A stretch of 64,000 bases of DNA from JABDMH01 sp965223165 (lineage in GTDB: Bacteria; Bacteroidota; Bacteroidia; Chitinophagales; Saprospiraceae). The DNA is taken from positions 248,001-312,000 of the forward strand of contig CBDCVQ010000014.1 of assembly GCA_965223165.1 (NCBI GenBank), written 5' to 3'. Both the position numbers and the translations under genes were made by a program. Shown here piece after piece: positions 43,477 to 51,326 of this stretch (position 1 is the first letter of the stretch; each line of letters starts with the position of its first letter). Under the pieces are notes generated by a model. The model made no database searches. It saw nothing but the letters and a program-made list of their open reading frames with translations, and was not told the origin of the DNA.

Positions 43477-44589
43477 TTAGGAAGCTACTTGTGGTCGGTC
43501 ATGGTACAGCCACTTTAGCGCATCCGGAAACGCATCGCCCCAAGCCTGCTCGTTGTGTCCTGCCGTGGGATGGATCGTCAGGTGATAATGTATCAGTTGG
43601 TCATTTAAGGATTTGCGGCGCAAGATCTCGGTAAATCTTATCAGATCCGATTCCATGGATTTGCTCTCGGTCCGTCCGCCATAGAGATACACAAAGGTCG
43701 GTCGGTCGTTTTTGTATTGACGGGCATTCGTGAATATTTCTGAGGACAGCCAGAAAGAAGGAGAAAAGATCATCCACTTGCCAAAGACATCGGGATATTT
43801 CATGCCGGCAAATACACTGATCAACCCTCCCATAGAACTGCCTCCAATGCCGGTATAAATGCGATGCGGTTTGGTTCGAAATTTATTATCCACATACGGC
43901 TTTAGCGTGTCTTTGAGAAATGTCGCATATGCCAGGCCTTCTCCAGCACCAAATTGTTCGGTTTCAAAGGGACTAAATTCCTTGAGCCGATCTGTACCGC
44001 CGTGCTCGATGGCGACGATGACCACATCGCCGAGCCCTTGCTCCTTGAGCACTCCGAGTTTTTCATCGATGGCCCAATTGCCAAAGGGAGCGTCCGCGCT
44101 GAAGAGATTTTGAGCGTCCTGCAGGTACAAAACCGGGTAGGATACATCAGCATCGTGATAGTCGCTGGGCAACAATGCCCAGATCCTACGCCGTTTGTTC
44201 AGCTGCGGGATCTCAAAGTCCTCCTCAATGACAAATTCGATGGGCCGATATTGGGGGAGACAGGCTGCACCGTTGATCCGCCAACGTTCGACCATATCCC
44301 GCTGCCTGCGGACCCCTTTGGCCAACAAGCGGTCGTCCCGCTGACCACCGACCGCCGTCAGCTCCTCTTCGCTCCTGGCACCCCGGTGGTATTTGTACCA
44401 GAACGGATGCATCTCGGGGTGGACCGACATCTTGATCTCAAACCGATGTAGTTCGTCCGTAGGAGACAGCCGGTAGCGATGGTCTGAAAAGTTCCAGTCA
44501 TTGAATGAACCCACCAGGTAGATGGGCCGGTCTCCATCTTGAGCCGCCCGCAATTCGAAGGTGACTTGCCTGCCAGCTTTTTGCGTCAT
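43477..44589 (-). CDS. putative esterase with N-terminal CBM48-like domain
   Basis: A 370-residue alpha/beta-hydrolase of the enterochelin-esterase-like (Esterase/Fes) group. Residues about 1-70 form a beta-sandwich like the carbohydrate-binding/early-set modules (FELRAAQDGDRPIYLVGSFNDWNF). The catalytic domain has YPVLYLQDAQNLFSADAPFGNWAID, the nucleophile motif GGSSMGGLISVFAG and a His in TAGHNEQAWGDAFPDALKWLY. No signal peptide, so it is cytoplasmic. It could cleave an acyl or siderophore ester; the substrate is not predictable. Confidence 0.88.
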   Translation of the reverse strand: MTQKAGRQVTFELRAAQDGDRPIYLVGSFNDWNFSDHRYRLSPTDELHRFEIKMSVHPEMHPFWYKYHRGARSEEELTAVGGQRDDRLLAKGVRRQRDMVERWRINGAACLPQYRPIEFVIEEDFEIPQLNKRRRIWALLPSDYHDADVSYPVLYLQDAQNLFSADAPFGNWAIDEKLGVLKEQGLGDVVIVAIEHGGTDRLKEFSPFETEQFGAGEGLAYATFLKDTLKPYVDNKFRTKPHRIYTGIGGSSMGGLISVFAGMKYPDVFGKWMIFSPSFWLSSEIFTNARQYKNDRPTFVYLYGGRTESKSMESDLIRFTEILRRKSLNDQLIHYHLTIHPTAGHNEQAWGDAFPDALKWLYHDRPQVAS

Positions 44590-44602
44590 GGTAGCTGATT
44601 CC

Positions 44603-44774
44603 CTAGTAGAGCTTCACAATAGATATGCTGATTAATTCCAATAGGATTTCGTTCGCAGACGAGGTGCAAGAAACGCAGACATCCCCAGGACTCGGAATTG
44701 GCGAGGCTCTGCAACCAGTGTGCGAAACAAGGACATTAGCATTAGCAACAAGATTTAGTACGAAGCTCTACTAG
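44603..44774. repeat. MITE-like palindromic repeat, copy 2 (diverged)
   Basis: Bounded by CTAGTAGAGCTTCAC and CGAAGCTCTACTAG. Most diverged of the four copies, with about 172 bp and differences in the middle. Starts 13 bp upstream of the esterase gene. Confidence 0.82.
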
Positions 44775-44817
44775 CCTCATTGATGCGCAAAATTAATAAT
44801 ATGATCCAATCGGGCGA

Positions 44818-44983
44818 CTAGTAGAGTTTCGCATTAGATATGTTGAATAATTCTAATAGGATTTTGTTCGCAGACGAGGCGCGAAACACAGACATAGCCG
44901 TAGCTATGGCGAGGCTTTGCAACGAAGTATGCGGACCAAAGACATTAGAATTAGCAACAAGATTTAATGCGAAACTCTACTAG
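44818..44983. repeat. MITE-like palindromic repeat, copy 3 (left of the IS)
   Basis: Ends CTAGTAGAGTTTCGCATTA and TAATGCGAAACTCTACTAG are exact inverse complements over 19 bp. The final CTAG is also the target duplication of the adjacent IS element. Confidence 0.9.
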
Positions 44984-46790
44984 TGAGCGCACTCCAGAAA
45001 GTGGCATATTGGGCTGATTGGCATGGAAATGCAGCATTTGGCTATGCTAATGGGGACATCTGGCCAGAGAAGGTTTCATGACCATAGTAATCAATTGATC
45101 AAGCCAAAGCCTCAGATGATGGTCGAAAGGGTGTTTTTGGGCAGTTTGGACCCCAATTCTTTTGCAATTGACCCAAATTGATCGAGATAAAACAAATAGG
45201 GTATTCCTCACAAGACCTCGATATTTACTTTTGCTGCCTCCATGCAGTGTGTGGAACACTTGATGAATGGTAGATTCTACATTGGCTCTGATTCCTTTGG
45301 CGATGGCGGCTGGTAGAACACCAGCCAGCGCCAGTCCTGCTTCGACCTGATCGGAGGTGAAGTATCGATACTTGGCCGATCTGCCTTCGATTGAAATGCG
45401 ATAGCGACCTCCTCTGGACATCGTTGTCTGTAGCCATTTATCCACCTTGGGATCATATATCCAGATGTTGCCGTGCTCGTCTTTTTTGAATCGGTGTGCA
45501 CTGCCTCCACAGGTATTGGCTAAGTGCCACTCATCGGCTATGTGATTAGCGAAGCGCTTGCGGTTTTCTATGCTGTCATATCCGCCATCGGTATGTACTT
45601 GTTCGACCTGTTGGCCGGTCACTTGTTGACTTTGCTTAACGGCTTGCTCCAGAAAGTCGCAATCAGGATGTGTGGCTTTCTTTACCTGCACAGCAGTAAT
45701 TAGCCTAAGATCCTCCTGGGTAGTCTCGGTAATATTGGCACTATACCCGCTTACTTGTTTTCTATTTGATCCGCTGCCCTTCGCTCGATAGGCAGCATCC
45801 GGGTCATGCATTGACTGTATGCCGTCCGCTTTCATTTCTTCTTTTTCCCTAACGCGGCAAGGTGGATCGTCTTGCTCATCCTTGCTGCCTTCTTGCTGAA
45901 CACTTGGTTGGGCTTGGCTAGACTGCTTGATCTCCACATAGTGCTCTTCGTATAGTTGGCTCAGAAGCTCATGGTAGTGTGAGTCGTGCGACCCATAGAT
46001 ATTGAGCAGCTTGCGTATCAAAAAGCCCAGCCGGCGCAGCCAATCTGACTTGTCTGCATGGGTCATCTTGTACAGGTGATTAGTCACCGATTTGCCCAAT
46101 ATCTGTTTAAGAAAACTCTTGTCCGATTCCTTCTTAATCTGTTTGTCCCAGTCTTGTGGAAGACTCTTGCAAAACACTTGCACTCCATGTAATACCTTGT
46201 GCAGCCGTGATCCCTTGCGAATATTGGACTGGATCAACTTGCTGTCCATTCGTAGACTCCGGCCATTGATACTATATCTGGTGATTTGCTCACTGGTAAG
46301 ACTACCGAAGAGCTTCCCAAATAGATCCTCTCCCGTAGTCTCGGTGTGCCTGACCAGCTTTGACTTAAAGTCGTAAAAGGTACTTGCCACTGGCACTTCA
46401 TCATCTAAATTGGTCAGACCCAAGGCGCGCATCACCTGTAGATCAAATCCGCAGGCATTGTACAATTGCTCATCGGTCCAATCCTGACCCTCCTTCAGGA
46501 TAATCATCGCCACCAACATCCGAATCGATGCATTTGGCCGACCCTTACCATCAGCATACAGCGGCCGAAAGATTTGCTCATCTATCCGACTGGTAACCTC
46601 TCGATAAAACACATTGAACCACGCTGCTTTATCATTTAACCGCCTAAGCTTTTTCGAGCCAATGACCTGATTAGTCGAGCTAAACAGATTTTGCTCAATT
46701 GATGTTCTACTCTCCTTAAACATATTATCAATATACCTAATACCTAACGAACTGGGAAATACCCAACCCACACTTTTCGGAGTGCGCTCA
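44984..46790 (-). mobile_element. IS1182-like insertion sequence, 1807 bp
   Basis: Terminal inverted repeats TGAGCGCACTCC plus AAAGTG after two variable bases (left TGAGCGCACTCCAGAAAGTG, right end TGAGCGCACTCCGAAAAGTG on the opposite strand). It is flanked on both sides by CTAG (44980-44983 and 46791-46794), taken as a 4-bp target duplication. It contains a single transposase gene with all key residues. Confidence 0.88.
45047..46723 (-). CDS. IS1182-family DDE transposase
   Basis: A 558-residue transposase. The ATG ending at 46723 (MFKESRTSIEQNLFSSTNQV) is the start inside the IS; a longer frame would begin outside its right end and is rejected. The N-terminal half has a DUF772-like domain (RPLYADGKGRPNASIRMLVAMIILKEGQDWTDEQLYNACGFDL). 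Catalytic acidic residues are candidates in SLRMDSKLIQ, HTDGGYDS and RYRISIEGRSAKYRYF (D, D, E), with the YREK-like spacing of IS1182. It appears intact. Confidence 0.9.
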   Translation of the reverse strand: MFKESRTSIEQNLFSSTNQVIGSKKLRRLNDKAAWFNVFYREVTSRIDEQIFRPLYADGKGRPNASIRMLVAMIILKEGQDWTDEQLYNACGFDLQVMRALGLTNLDDEVPVASTFYDFKSKLVRHTETTGEDLFGKLFGSLTSEQITRYSINGRSLRMDSKLIQSNIRKGSRLHKVLHGVQVFCKSLPQDWDKQIKKESDKSFLKQILGKSVTNHLYKMTHADKSDWLRRLGFLIRKLLNIYGSHDSHYHELLSQLYEEHYVEIKQSSQAQPSVQQEGSKDEQDDPPCRVREKEEMKADGIQSMHDPDAAYRAKGSGSNRKQVSGYSANITETTQEDLRLITAVQVKKATHPDCDFLEQAVKQSQQVTGQQVEQVHTDGGYDSIENRKRFANHIADEWHLANTCGGSAHRFKKDEHGNIWIYDPKVDKWLQTTMSRGGRYRISIEGRSAKYRYFTSDQVEAGLALAGVLPAAIAKGIRANVESTIHQVFHTLHGGSKSKYRGLVRNTLFVLSRSIWVNCKRIGVQTAQKHPFDHHLRLWLDQLITMVMKPSLARCPH

Positions 46791-47014
46791 CTAGTAGCGT
46801 TTCGCATTAGATATGTTGAATAATTCTAAAGGATTCTGTTCGCAGACGAGGCATGACCGAACGATCTCGTGGAGTCGAGCATGACAATGAGAGAAGTGAG
46901 GGAACCGCGAAAGCGGGTGGATGGCTAGCCGTAGCTATGGCGAGGCTTTGCAACGAAGTATGCGGACCAATGACATTAGAATTAGCTACGAGATTTAATG
47001 CGAGACTCTACTGG
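46791..47014. repeat. MITE-like palindromic repeat, copy 4 (right of the IS, with internal insert)
   Basis: Begins CTAGTAGCGTTTCGCATTA and ends GCGAGACTCTACTGG. Its middle carries about 60 extra bp of unrelated sequence compared with copies 1 and 3. The remaining bases up to 47145 show nothing recognisable. Confidence 0.85.
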
Positions 47015-47145
47015 TATTCATGCCGGTGTTGTGGCGACGGAATGGCGATCAAGTGCGTTAGTAGTTTTTAGGGTACGTACGGGCGTCCGGGCTAGCCCGA
47101 TGCTGATGATGCCTTTATAAATAGCAAATTGTTGTTATATTTAAC

Positions 47146-47607
47146 ATGATGAAAATCTTAATGGTATGCTTGGGAAACATCTGCCGGTCGCCACTGGCCG
47201 AGGGTATATTGCGCTACAAAGCTGCCATAAGAGATTTGCCTTGGGAAATTGATTCGGCGGGTACCATCTCCTGGCATAAGGGCAAGCCACCGGATCGCCG
47301 ATCGATTGCCGTAGCCAGATCCCATGGCATAGACATCTCCGAGCTGACGGCCAGAAAGATAAAGCGACGGGATCTAACTGACTTCGACCGCATCGTGGCC
47401 ATGGACCATGAAAACTATCAGCACCTCCTGGCATTGGGTCAGGGTCCACCGGACAAAATTGAGATGATGCTCAATTATCTGCATCCGGGGCAAAATAGAG
47501 CTGTACCGGATCCGTACTACGGGGAGATGCGTGACTTTGAAGAGGTATTTGCCCTCCTGGATCAGGCTTGTGATGCCATGATCGAGAGACTCACCTCGGG
47601 ACACTAG
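47146..47607 (+). CDS. low-molecular-weight protein-tyrosine phosphatase
   Basis: A 153-residue LMW protein tyrosine phosphatase. The P-loop is complete: VCLGNICRSPLAEGIL, giving C(x)5R; the general acid is in the PDPYYG motif (VPDPYYGEMRDFEEVF). The protein starts within a few residues of this loop, as is usual, at MMKILMVCLGN or the Met one codon later. It would dephosphorylate tyrosine on proteins, in bacteria often those that control exopolysaccharide export, but no such genes adjoin it here. It is single and separated from the IS/MITE block by about 130 bp. Confidence 0.93.
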   Translation: MMKILMVCLGNICRSPLAEGILRYKAAIRDLPWEIDSAGTISWHKGKPPDRRSIAVARSHGIDISELTARKIKRRDLTDFDRIVAMDHENYQHLLALGQGPPDKIEMMLNYLHPGQNRAVPDPYYGEMRDFEEVFALLDQACDAMIERLTSGH

Positions 47608-47616
47608 CAGACCCGA

Positions 47617-48360
47617 CTACATCCGCACGTCCGCCTGCCTTATGCGCGTTTCGCCTAGGATGAGGCGTCGGTTGACATCTGCCGAGCCGACATAGGAGAT
47701 CTGGGTCTCCCCAAAGGCTGTCACAGATATGGCATCACTGCTGATAAGAAGATTGCTCTCGCCGAAGCTGGTCGTGCGCGTGCGATCACAATGAAAATTT
47801 TCGGTGCGTATGCGGTTTTCGCCGTATAAGGCATACACCTGGCTGGCTGCACCGCCCTCTCGGATGGTTAGCTCGTTCTCCCCATACAGCGCCGCCTTGA
47901 AGTCCTGTGTCTGCAGCGAGGCAATGTCTACGTCCGACTCGCCATAGAGCCGCAACACGAAGGACGCTTGATCAATGGGATCCGGGATGGAGACATCCTC
48001 CTCCCCCTTCATGACCAGCTTTTTTAGGGTGCGATAGGTGACATAGGCAGTTACCCGCCCTCCCTTGTAGATGCTCTCGCGCCAGCGTCCGTGGCGGCCC
48101 CTACGCGAGCGTTCATACGTTCTGGCATCATCCAGGTAGATCGTCAGCTTTTTGTTTGAGACCTTGAAATTGATCTTGTCCGGGTCAATTTGGTCAAATT
48201 CGAAACGAACGGTCTCCTCGGATCCCTTCGTCAGTTTAAGAGCAATGCGAGGGCTCACCGAGATCCTGTCAAAATGCTCCAATGTATGCGTCTGGGCACC
48301 CACGAAGGAAATCGATAGGGTCAGGACCAGGGTAAAGGCAAGGGTAGATATCTTCTGCAT
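47617..48360 (-). CDS. secreted DUF2807 (head-GIN-type) protein
   Basis: A 247-residue secreted protein. The ATG ending at 48360 gives a signal peptide (MQKISTLAFTLVLTLSISFVGAQ). The mature part starts FDRISVSPRIALKLTKGSEETVRFEF, the opening of DUF2807, then a repetitive beta-rich solenoid: RLYGESDVDIASL, ALYGENELTI, ALYGENRIRT, SFGESNLLISSDAISVTAFGETQIS. The YGEN/FGE turns repeat regularly. Function unknown; such proteins are common in Bacteroidota envelopes. It ends 9 bp from the convergent LMW-PTP gene. Confidence 0.88.
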   Translation of the reverse strand: MQKISTLAFTLVLTLSISFVGAQTHTLEHFDRISVSPRIALKLTKGSEETVRFEFDQIDPDKINFKVSNKKLTIYLDDARTYERSRRGRHGRWRESIYKGGRVTAYVTYRTLKKLVMKGEEDVSIPDPIDQASFVLRLYGESDVDIASLQTQDFKAALYGENELTIREGGAASQVYALYGENRIRTENFHCDRTRTTSFGESNLLISSDAISVTAFGETQISYVGSADVNRRLILGETRIRQADVRM

Positions 48361-48448
48361 AATCAATTTTGTGCTGATATACTTGTAAGGACGAAGCAAG
48401 ACATGTTTGGTTGCACTCACTGGGAAAATATAGTGACTAGAATTATTC

Positions 48449-49078
48449 GAGCAGTGACTAGAGTGCCTAAAGTTCCGAGTGAACTAGAGTCTAGGACGAG
48501 CTCACGACCAACGAATTTCATCCGCATCCGCATTCACCTGCAGGGCGACCTCCTTCTAAACCCTCTTTGTGCCTTAGGCCTTAGTGGCCTCCCTTTTGAG
48601 CAGTGACTAGAGTGCCTAAAGTTCCGAGTGAACTAGAGTGTAGCACGAGCTTACGACCACTAATTACTTCCGCATCCGCATTCACCTGCAGGGCCAACTC
48701 CCTCTAAACCCTCTTTGTGCCTTAGGCCTTAGTGGCCTCCCTTTTGAGCAGTGACTAGAGTGCCTAAAGTTCCGAGTGAACTAGAGTGTAGCACGAGCTC
48801 GCCATTACGAATTACCTCCGCATCCGCATTCACCTGCAGGGCCAACTCCTTCTAAACCCTCTTTGTGCCTTAGGCCTTAGTGGCCTCCTTCTTGAGCAGT
48901 GACTAGAGTGCCTAGAGTTCCGAGTGAACTAGAGTGTAGCACGAGCTCACGACCAACGAATTTCATCCGCATCCGACATTCACCTGCAGGGCCAACTCCC
49001 TCTAACCCTCTTTGTGCCTTAGGCCTTAGTGGCCTCCTTTCGAGCAGTGACTAGAGTGCCTAAAGTTCCGAGTGAACT
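48449..49078. repeat. 148-bp tandem repeat array, left part (5 units, last one split)
   Basis: Units start GAGCAGTGACTAGAGTG at 48449, 48598, 48746, 48894 and 49042 (spacing 148-149 bp). Each has AGTTCCGAGTGAACTAGAGT, then CGCATTCACCTGCAGG, then a palindrome AGGCCTTAGTGGCCT. The fifth unit is cut by the group II intron after 37 bp. No gene is encoded. The array has no hairpin transposase next to it. Confidence 0.92.
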
Positions 49079-49690
49079 TGCGCCATGCAAAATCCATGGA
49101 GTTGATAAGGATAAAAGTATCCGATCAAAGAATGTCCCTACGGGTGGGAGTCCCGTTCGGTAAGGAGTAGTCAACCGCCGGAAGCGAGTCTTGCGTAGTC
49201 AATAGAGATGTTGGCACGAAGCGTAGACAGCGACTGATGAAGGACTGGTAGATAGCCTCGAAAGAGAACGAAATGCTGATGCCTTAACTATGTTCACGGT
49301 TGGGGCGAGATCAAAGCCACGTTACAGACGAGTGGTGGCGAATCGGCCGGGGTTAAGAAACAGTTCAGAGTCAGCAGGGAACCATGGGAACATGGGAGAG
49401 CCTACCGTCTCCTTCACGAGTACGGGCATGGATGACCTGACCGCAAACATCCGAGCGACCGTGGTCGATGATGCCACCGCGGAAGCGAGCAGAAAAGGCA
49501 TCAAGGTGGAGGTATGCGTAGCCGAGGGAGACCGAAGGCGCGGAGAAGGACGGAGGCAGTCTTAGTATCCTCATAGTACCGTTAGAAAAGTGGGAAATCG
49601 ACTCCACGAGAGCCACGGATTAGGGAAGGGGGATACCTTACAAGGGGTCTGCATATTGGAAACATTACGAGTACCAGAGACAAGAGAAGG

Positions 49691-50974
49691 ATGTCAACAG
49701 TAGAGATGCAGATAGCGACCAGATCACGGGAACATCCGTCTGGAGCGCTGACGAACCTGCACAGCTATATCACGCCAGGCTTTTTGGCAGAAAGCTTTCT
49801 GGGCCTGAATAAAAAGGGTGCCAGCGGAGTGGACGGCCAGAGTTGGGCGGATTATGCGGAGCACTATGAGCAGAGCATAGAGACCCTGCATACGGCCTTC
49901 AAGGGTGGTAGCTACCGTGCTCCCCATATACGCCGAGCGTATATACCGAAGGGGCATGGTCAGCGGCCGTTAGGGCTACCGACGGTGGAGGACAAGGTCC
50001 TGCAAAGCGCAGTGACTAGAGTTTTGACGCCGGTGTATGAACAGGAGTTCTATAGCTATTCGTACGGGTTCAGGCCAGGGAAGTCAGCGCATCAGGCGTT
50101 GGAGGCCTTGTACAAGGAAGTAAGTTATGAAGGCAAGCGCTATATCATAGACGCAGACCTACGCAATTACTTCGGCAGTATAAACCACCAGCAGTTACGG
50201 GGGTTTCTGGATCGCCGGATAAAAGATGGAGTGATACGCAGACAGATAGATAAGTGGCTGAAAGCGGGGATACTAGAGGATGGGCAGGTGCACTACCCGA
50301 AAGAGGGTACCCCACAAGGGGGCATCATCTCCCCGTTGTTGGGCAATATCTATCTGCATTATGTACTGGACGAGTGGTTTAGTGAGCAAGTGCAAGGTCG
50401 GCTAAGGGGCAGAAGCAGTTTGATCCGTTATGCGGATGACTTTGTGATGTGTTTTAGCGACCAAGCGGATGCGGAGCGGGTGCTGGCCGTACTACCGAAA
50501 CGTTTGGGCAAGTATGGATTGAGCCTCCATGAGGACAAGACCCGCCTGATCGATCTGGGGAGTGGAAAGCGCGGAGCGCGGAGTTTTGACTTTTTGGGCT
50601 TTACCCATTATCTGGGCAAAAGCAAAAGAGGCAACCCTGTTCTCAAGCGCAAGACCAGCAGCCATAAGCTGACCCAGTCCTTACATAAAGTGAGTCAGTG
50701 GATACGGCAGCATCGACACTGGCCCATTGGCCAGTTAATCGAGGATCTGAACCGTAAGTTAAGAGGCTACTACAATTACTATGGGATTACCTTTAACAGC
50801 CGGGGTATAGTCAGGTACTTCGAAGGAGTGAAGCGCCTACTATTCAAGTGGATAAACAGAAGAGGCGGGAAACGATCCTGGAACTGGACGAGGTATAACC
50901 AACTCATCAAGGAGTGGCAGCCCTTACTCAGACCCAAAGTGTATCACCGCTATCCTTTAGCGAAGCCCTTGTAG
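49691..50974 (+). CDS. ltrA: group II intron reverse transcriptase/maturase
   Basis: A 427-residue RT with the ordered motifs of group II maturases: YIIDADLRNYFGSINH, GTPQGGIISPLLGNIYLHYVLD, the active site LIRYADDFVMCF, LSLHEDKTRLIDLG and FDFLGFTHYLG. A maturase (X) domain follows (RKLRGYYNYYGITFNSRGIVRYFEGVKRLLFKWINRR). No HNH endonuclease domain is present, so it probably works without one. It stops 3 bp before domain V. The frame is intact. Confidence 0.93.
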   Translation: MSTVEMQIATRSREHPSGALTNLHSYITPGFLAESFLGLNKKGASGVDGQSWADYAEHYEQSIETLHTAFKGGSYRAPHIRRAYIPKGHGQRPLGLPTVEDKVLQSAVTRVLTPVYEQEFYSYSYGFRPGKSAHQALEALYKEVSYEGKRYIIDADLRNYFGSINHQQLRGFLDRRIKDGVIRRQIDKWLKAGILEDGQVHYPKEGTPQGGIISPLLGNIYLHYVLDEWFSEQVQGRLRGRSSLIRYADDFVMCFSDQADAERVLAVLPKRLGKYGLSLHEDKTRLIDLGSGKRGARSFDFLGFTHYLGKSKRGNPVLKRKTSSHKLTQSLHKVSQWIRQHRHWPIGQLIEDLNRKLRGYYNYYGITFNSRGIVRYFEGVKRLLFKWINRRGGKRSWNWTRYNQLIKEWQPLLRPKVYHRYPLAKPL

Positions 50975-50977
50975 GAG

Positions 50978-51011
50978 GAACCGTATGCGGGAAATCCGCT
51001 CGTACGGATCT
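50978..51011 (+). ncRNA. group II intron domain V
   Basis: A 34-nt hairpin, GAACCGTATGCGG, GAAA loop region, then the complementary side ending TACGGATCTG. This is the usual size. At the base the usual AGC catalytic triad appears as AAC, with an A-A mismatch; by eye this would weaken or abolish splicing. Domain VI (51013-51046) follows with GAGCGG/CCGCTC stem and the bulged A51043. Confidence 0.8.
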
Positions 51012-51050
51012 GTGGGGGAGCGGGGAGGTAACGATCCGCTCTACCCGGAT

Positions 51051-51326
51051 AGAGTTTTTTCGAGCTCACGACCACGAATTTCCTCCGCATCCGCATTCAC
51101 CTGCAGGGCCAACTCCCCCCAACCCTCTTTGTGCCTTAGGCCTTCGTGGCCTCCCTTTTGAGCAGTGACTAGAGTGCCTAAAGTTCTGAGTGAACTAGAG
51201 TGTCGGACGAGCTCGCGACCAACGAATTTCATCCGCATCCGCATTCACCTGCAGGGCCACCTCCCTCTAAACCCTCTTTGTGCCTTAGGCCTTCGTGGCC
51301 TCCTTTTGAGCAGTGACTAGCGTGCA
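51051..51326. repeat. 148-bp tandem repeat array, right part
   Basis: Continues the fifth unit from AGAGT (with some divergence to a T-run), then a complete unit from 51160, then a partial unit from 51308 that stops at the end of the gliding-motility-type gene. The last unit lacks its downstream half. Confidence 0.88.

Larger units (their letters stand above)
49078..51050 (+). mobile_element. group II intron with reverse transcriptase, inserted in a repeat unit
   Basis: A self-splicing-type retroelement of about 1.97 kb. Inferred ends: 5' TTGCGCC (GTGYG-like, one-base ambiguity) and 3' at 51050, just after CCCGGAT, with a bulged A at 51043 seven bases before the end. Uninterrupted units read GTGAACTAGAGT, while here GTGAACT and AGAGT flank the intron. 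Domain I-like features lie at about 49100-49270 (GAAGCGTAGACAGCG and CCTCGAAAGAGAACGAAATG). The ORF occupies domain IV. Confidence 0.85.

Noticed and set aside
46724..46807. Longer start for the IS transposase
   Set aside because: It would begin beyond the right end of the IS and read through the terminal inverted repeat.
49290..49565. A 91-codon frame upstream of the reverse transcriptase
   Set aside because: Falls in the RNA domains of the group II intron; no motifs, and structured RNA is expected there.
49691..50974. Retron or diversity-generating retroelement RT
   Set aside because: A domain V/VI RNA follows directly and the protein has group II maturase features, so it is an intron RT.
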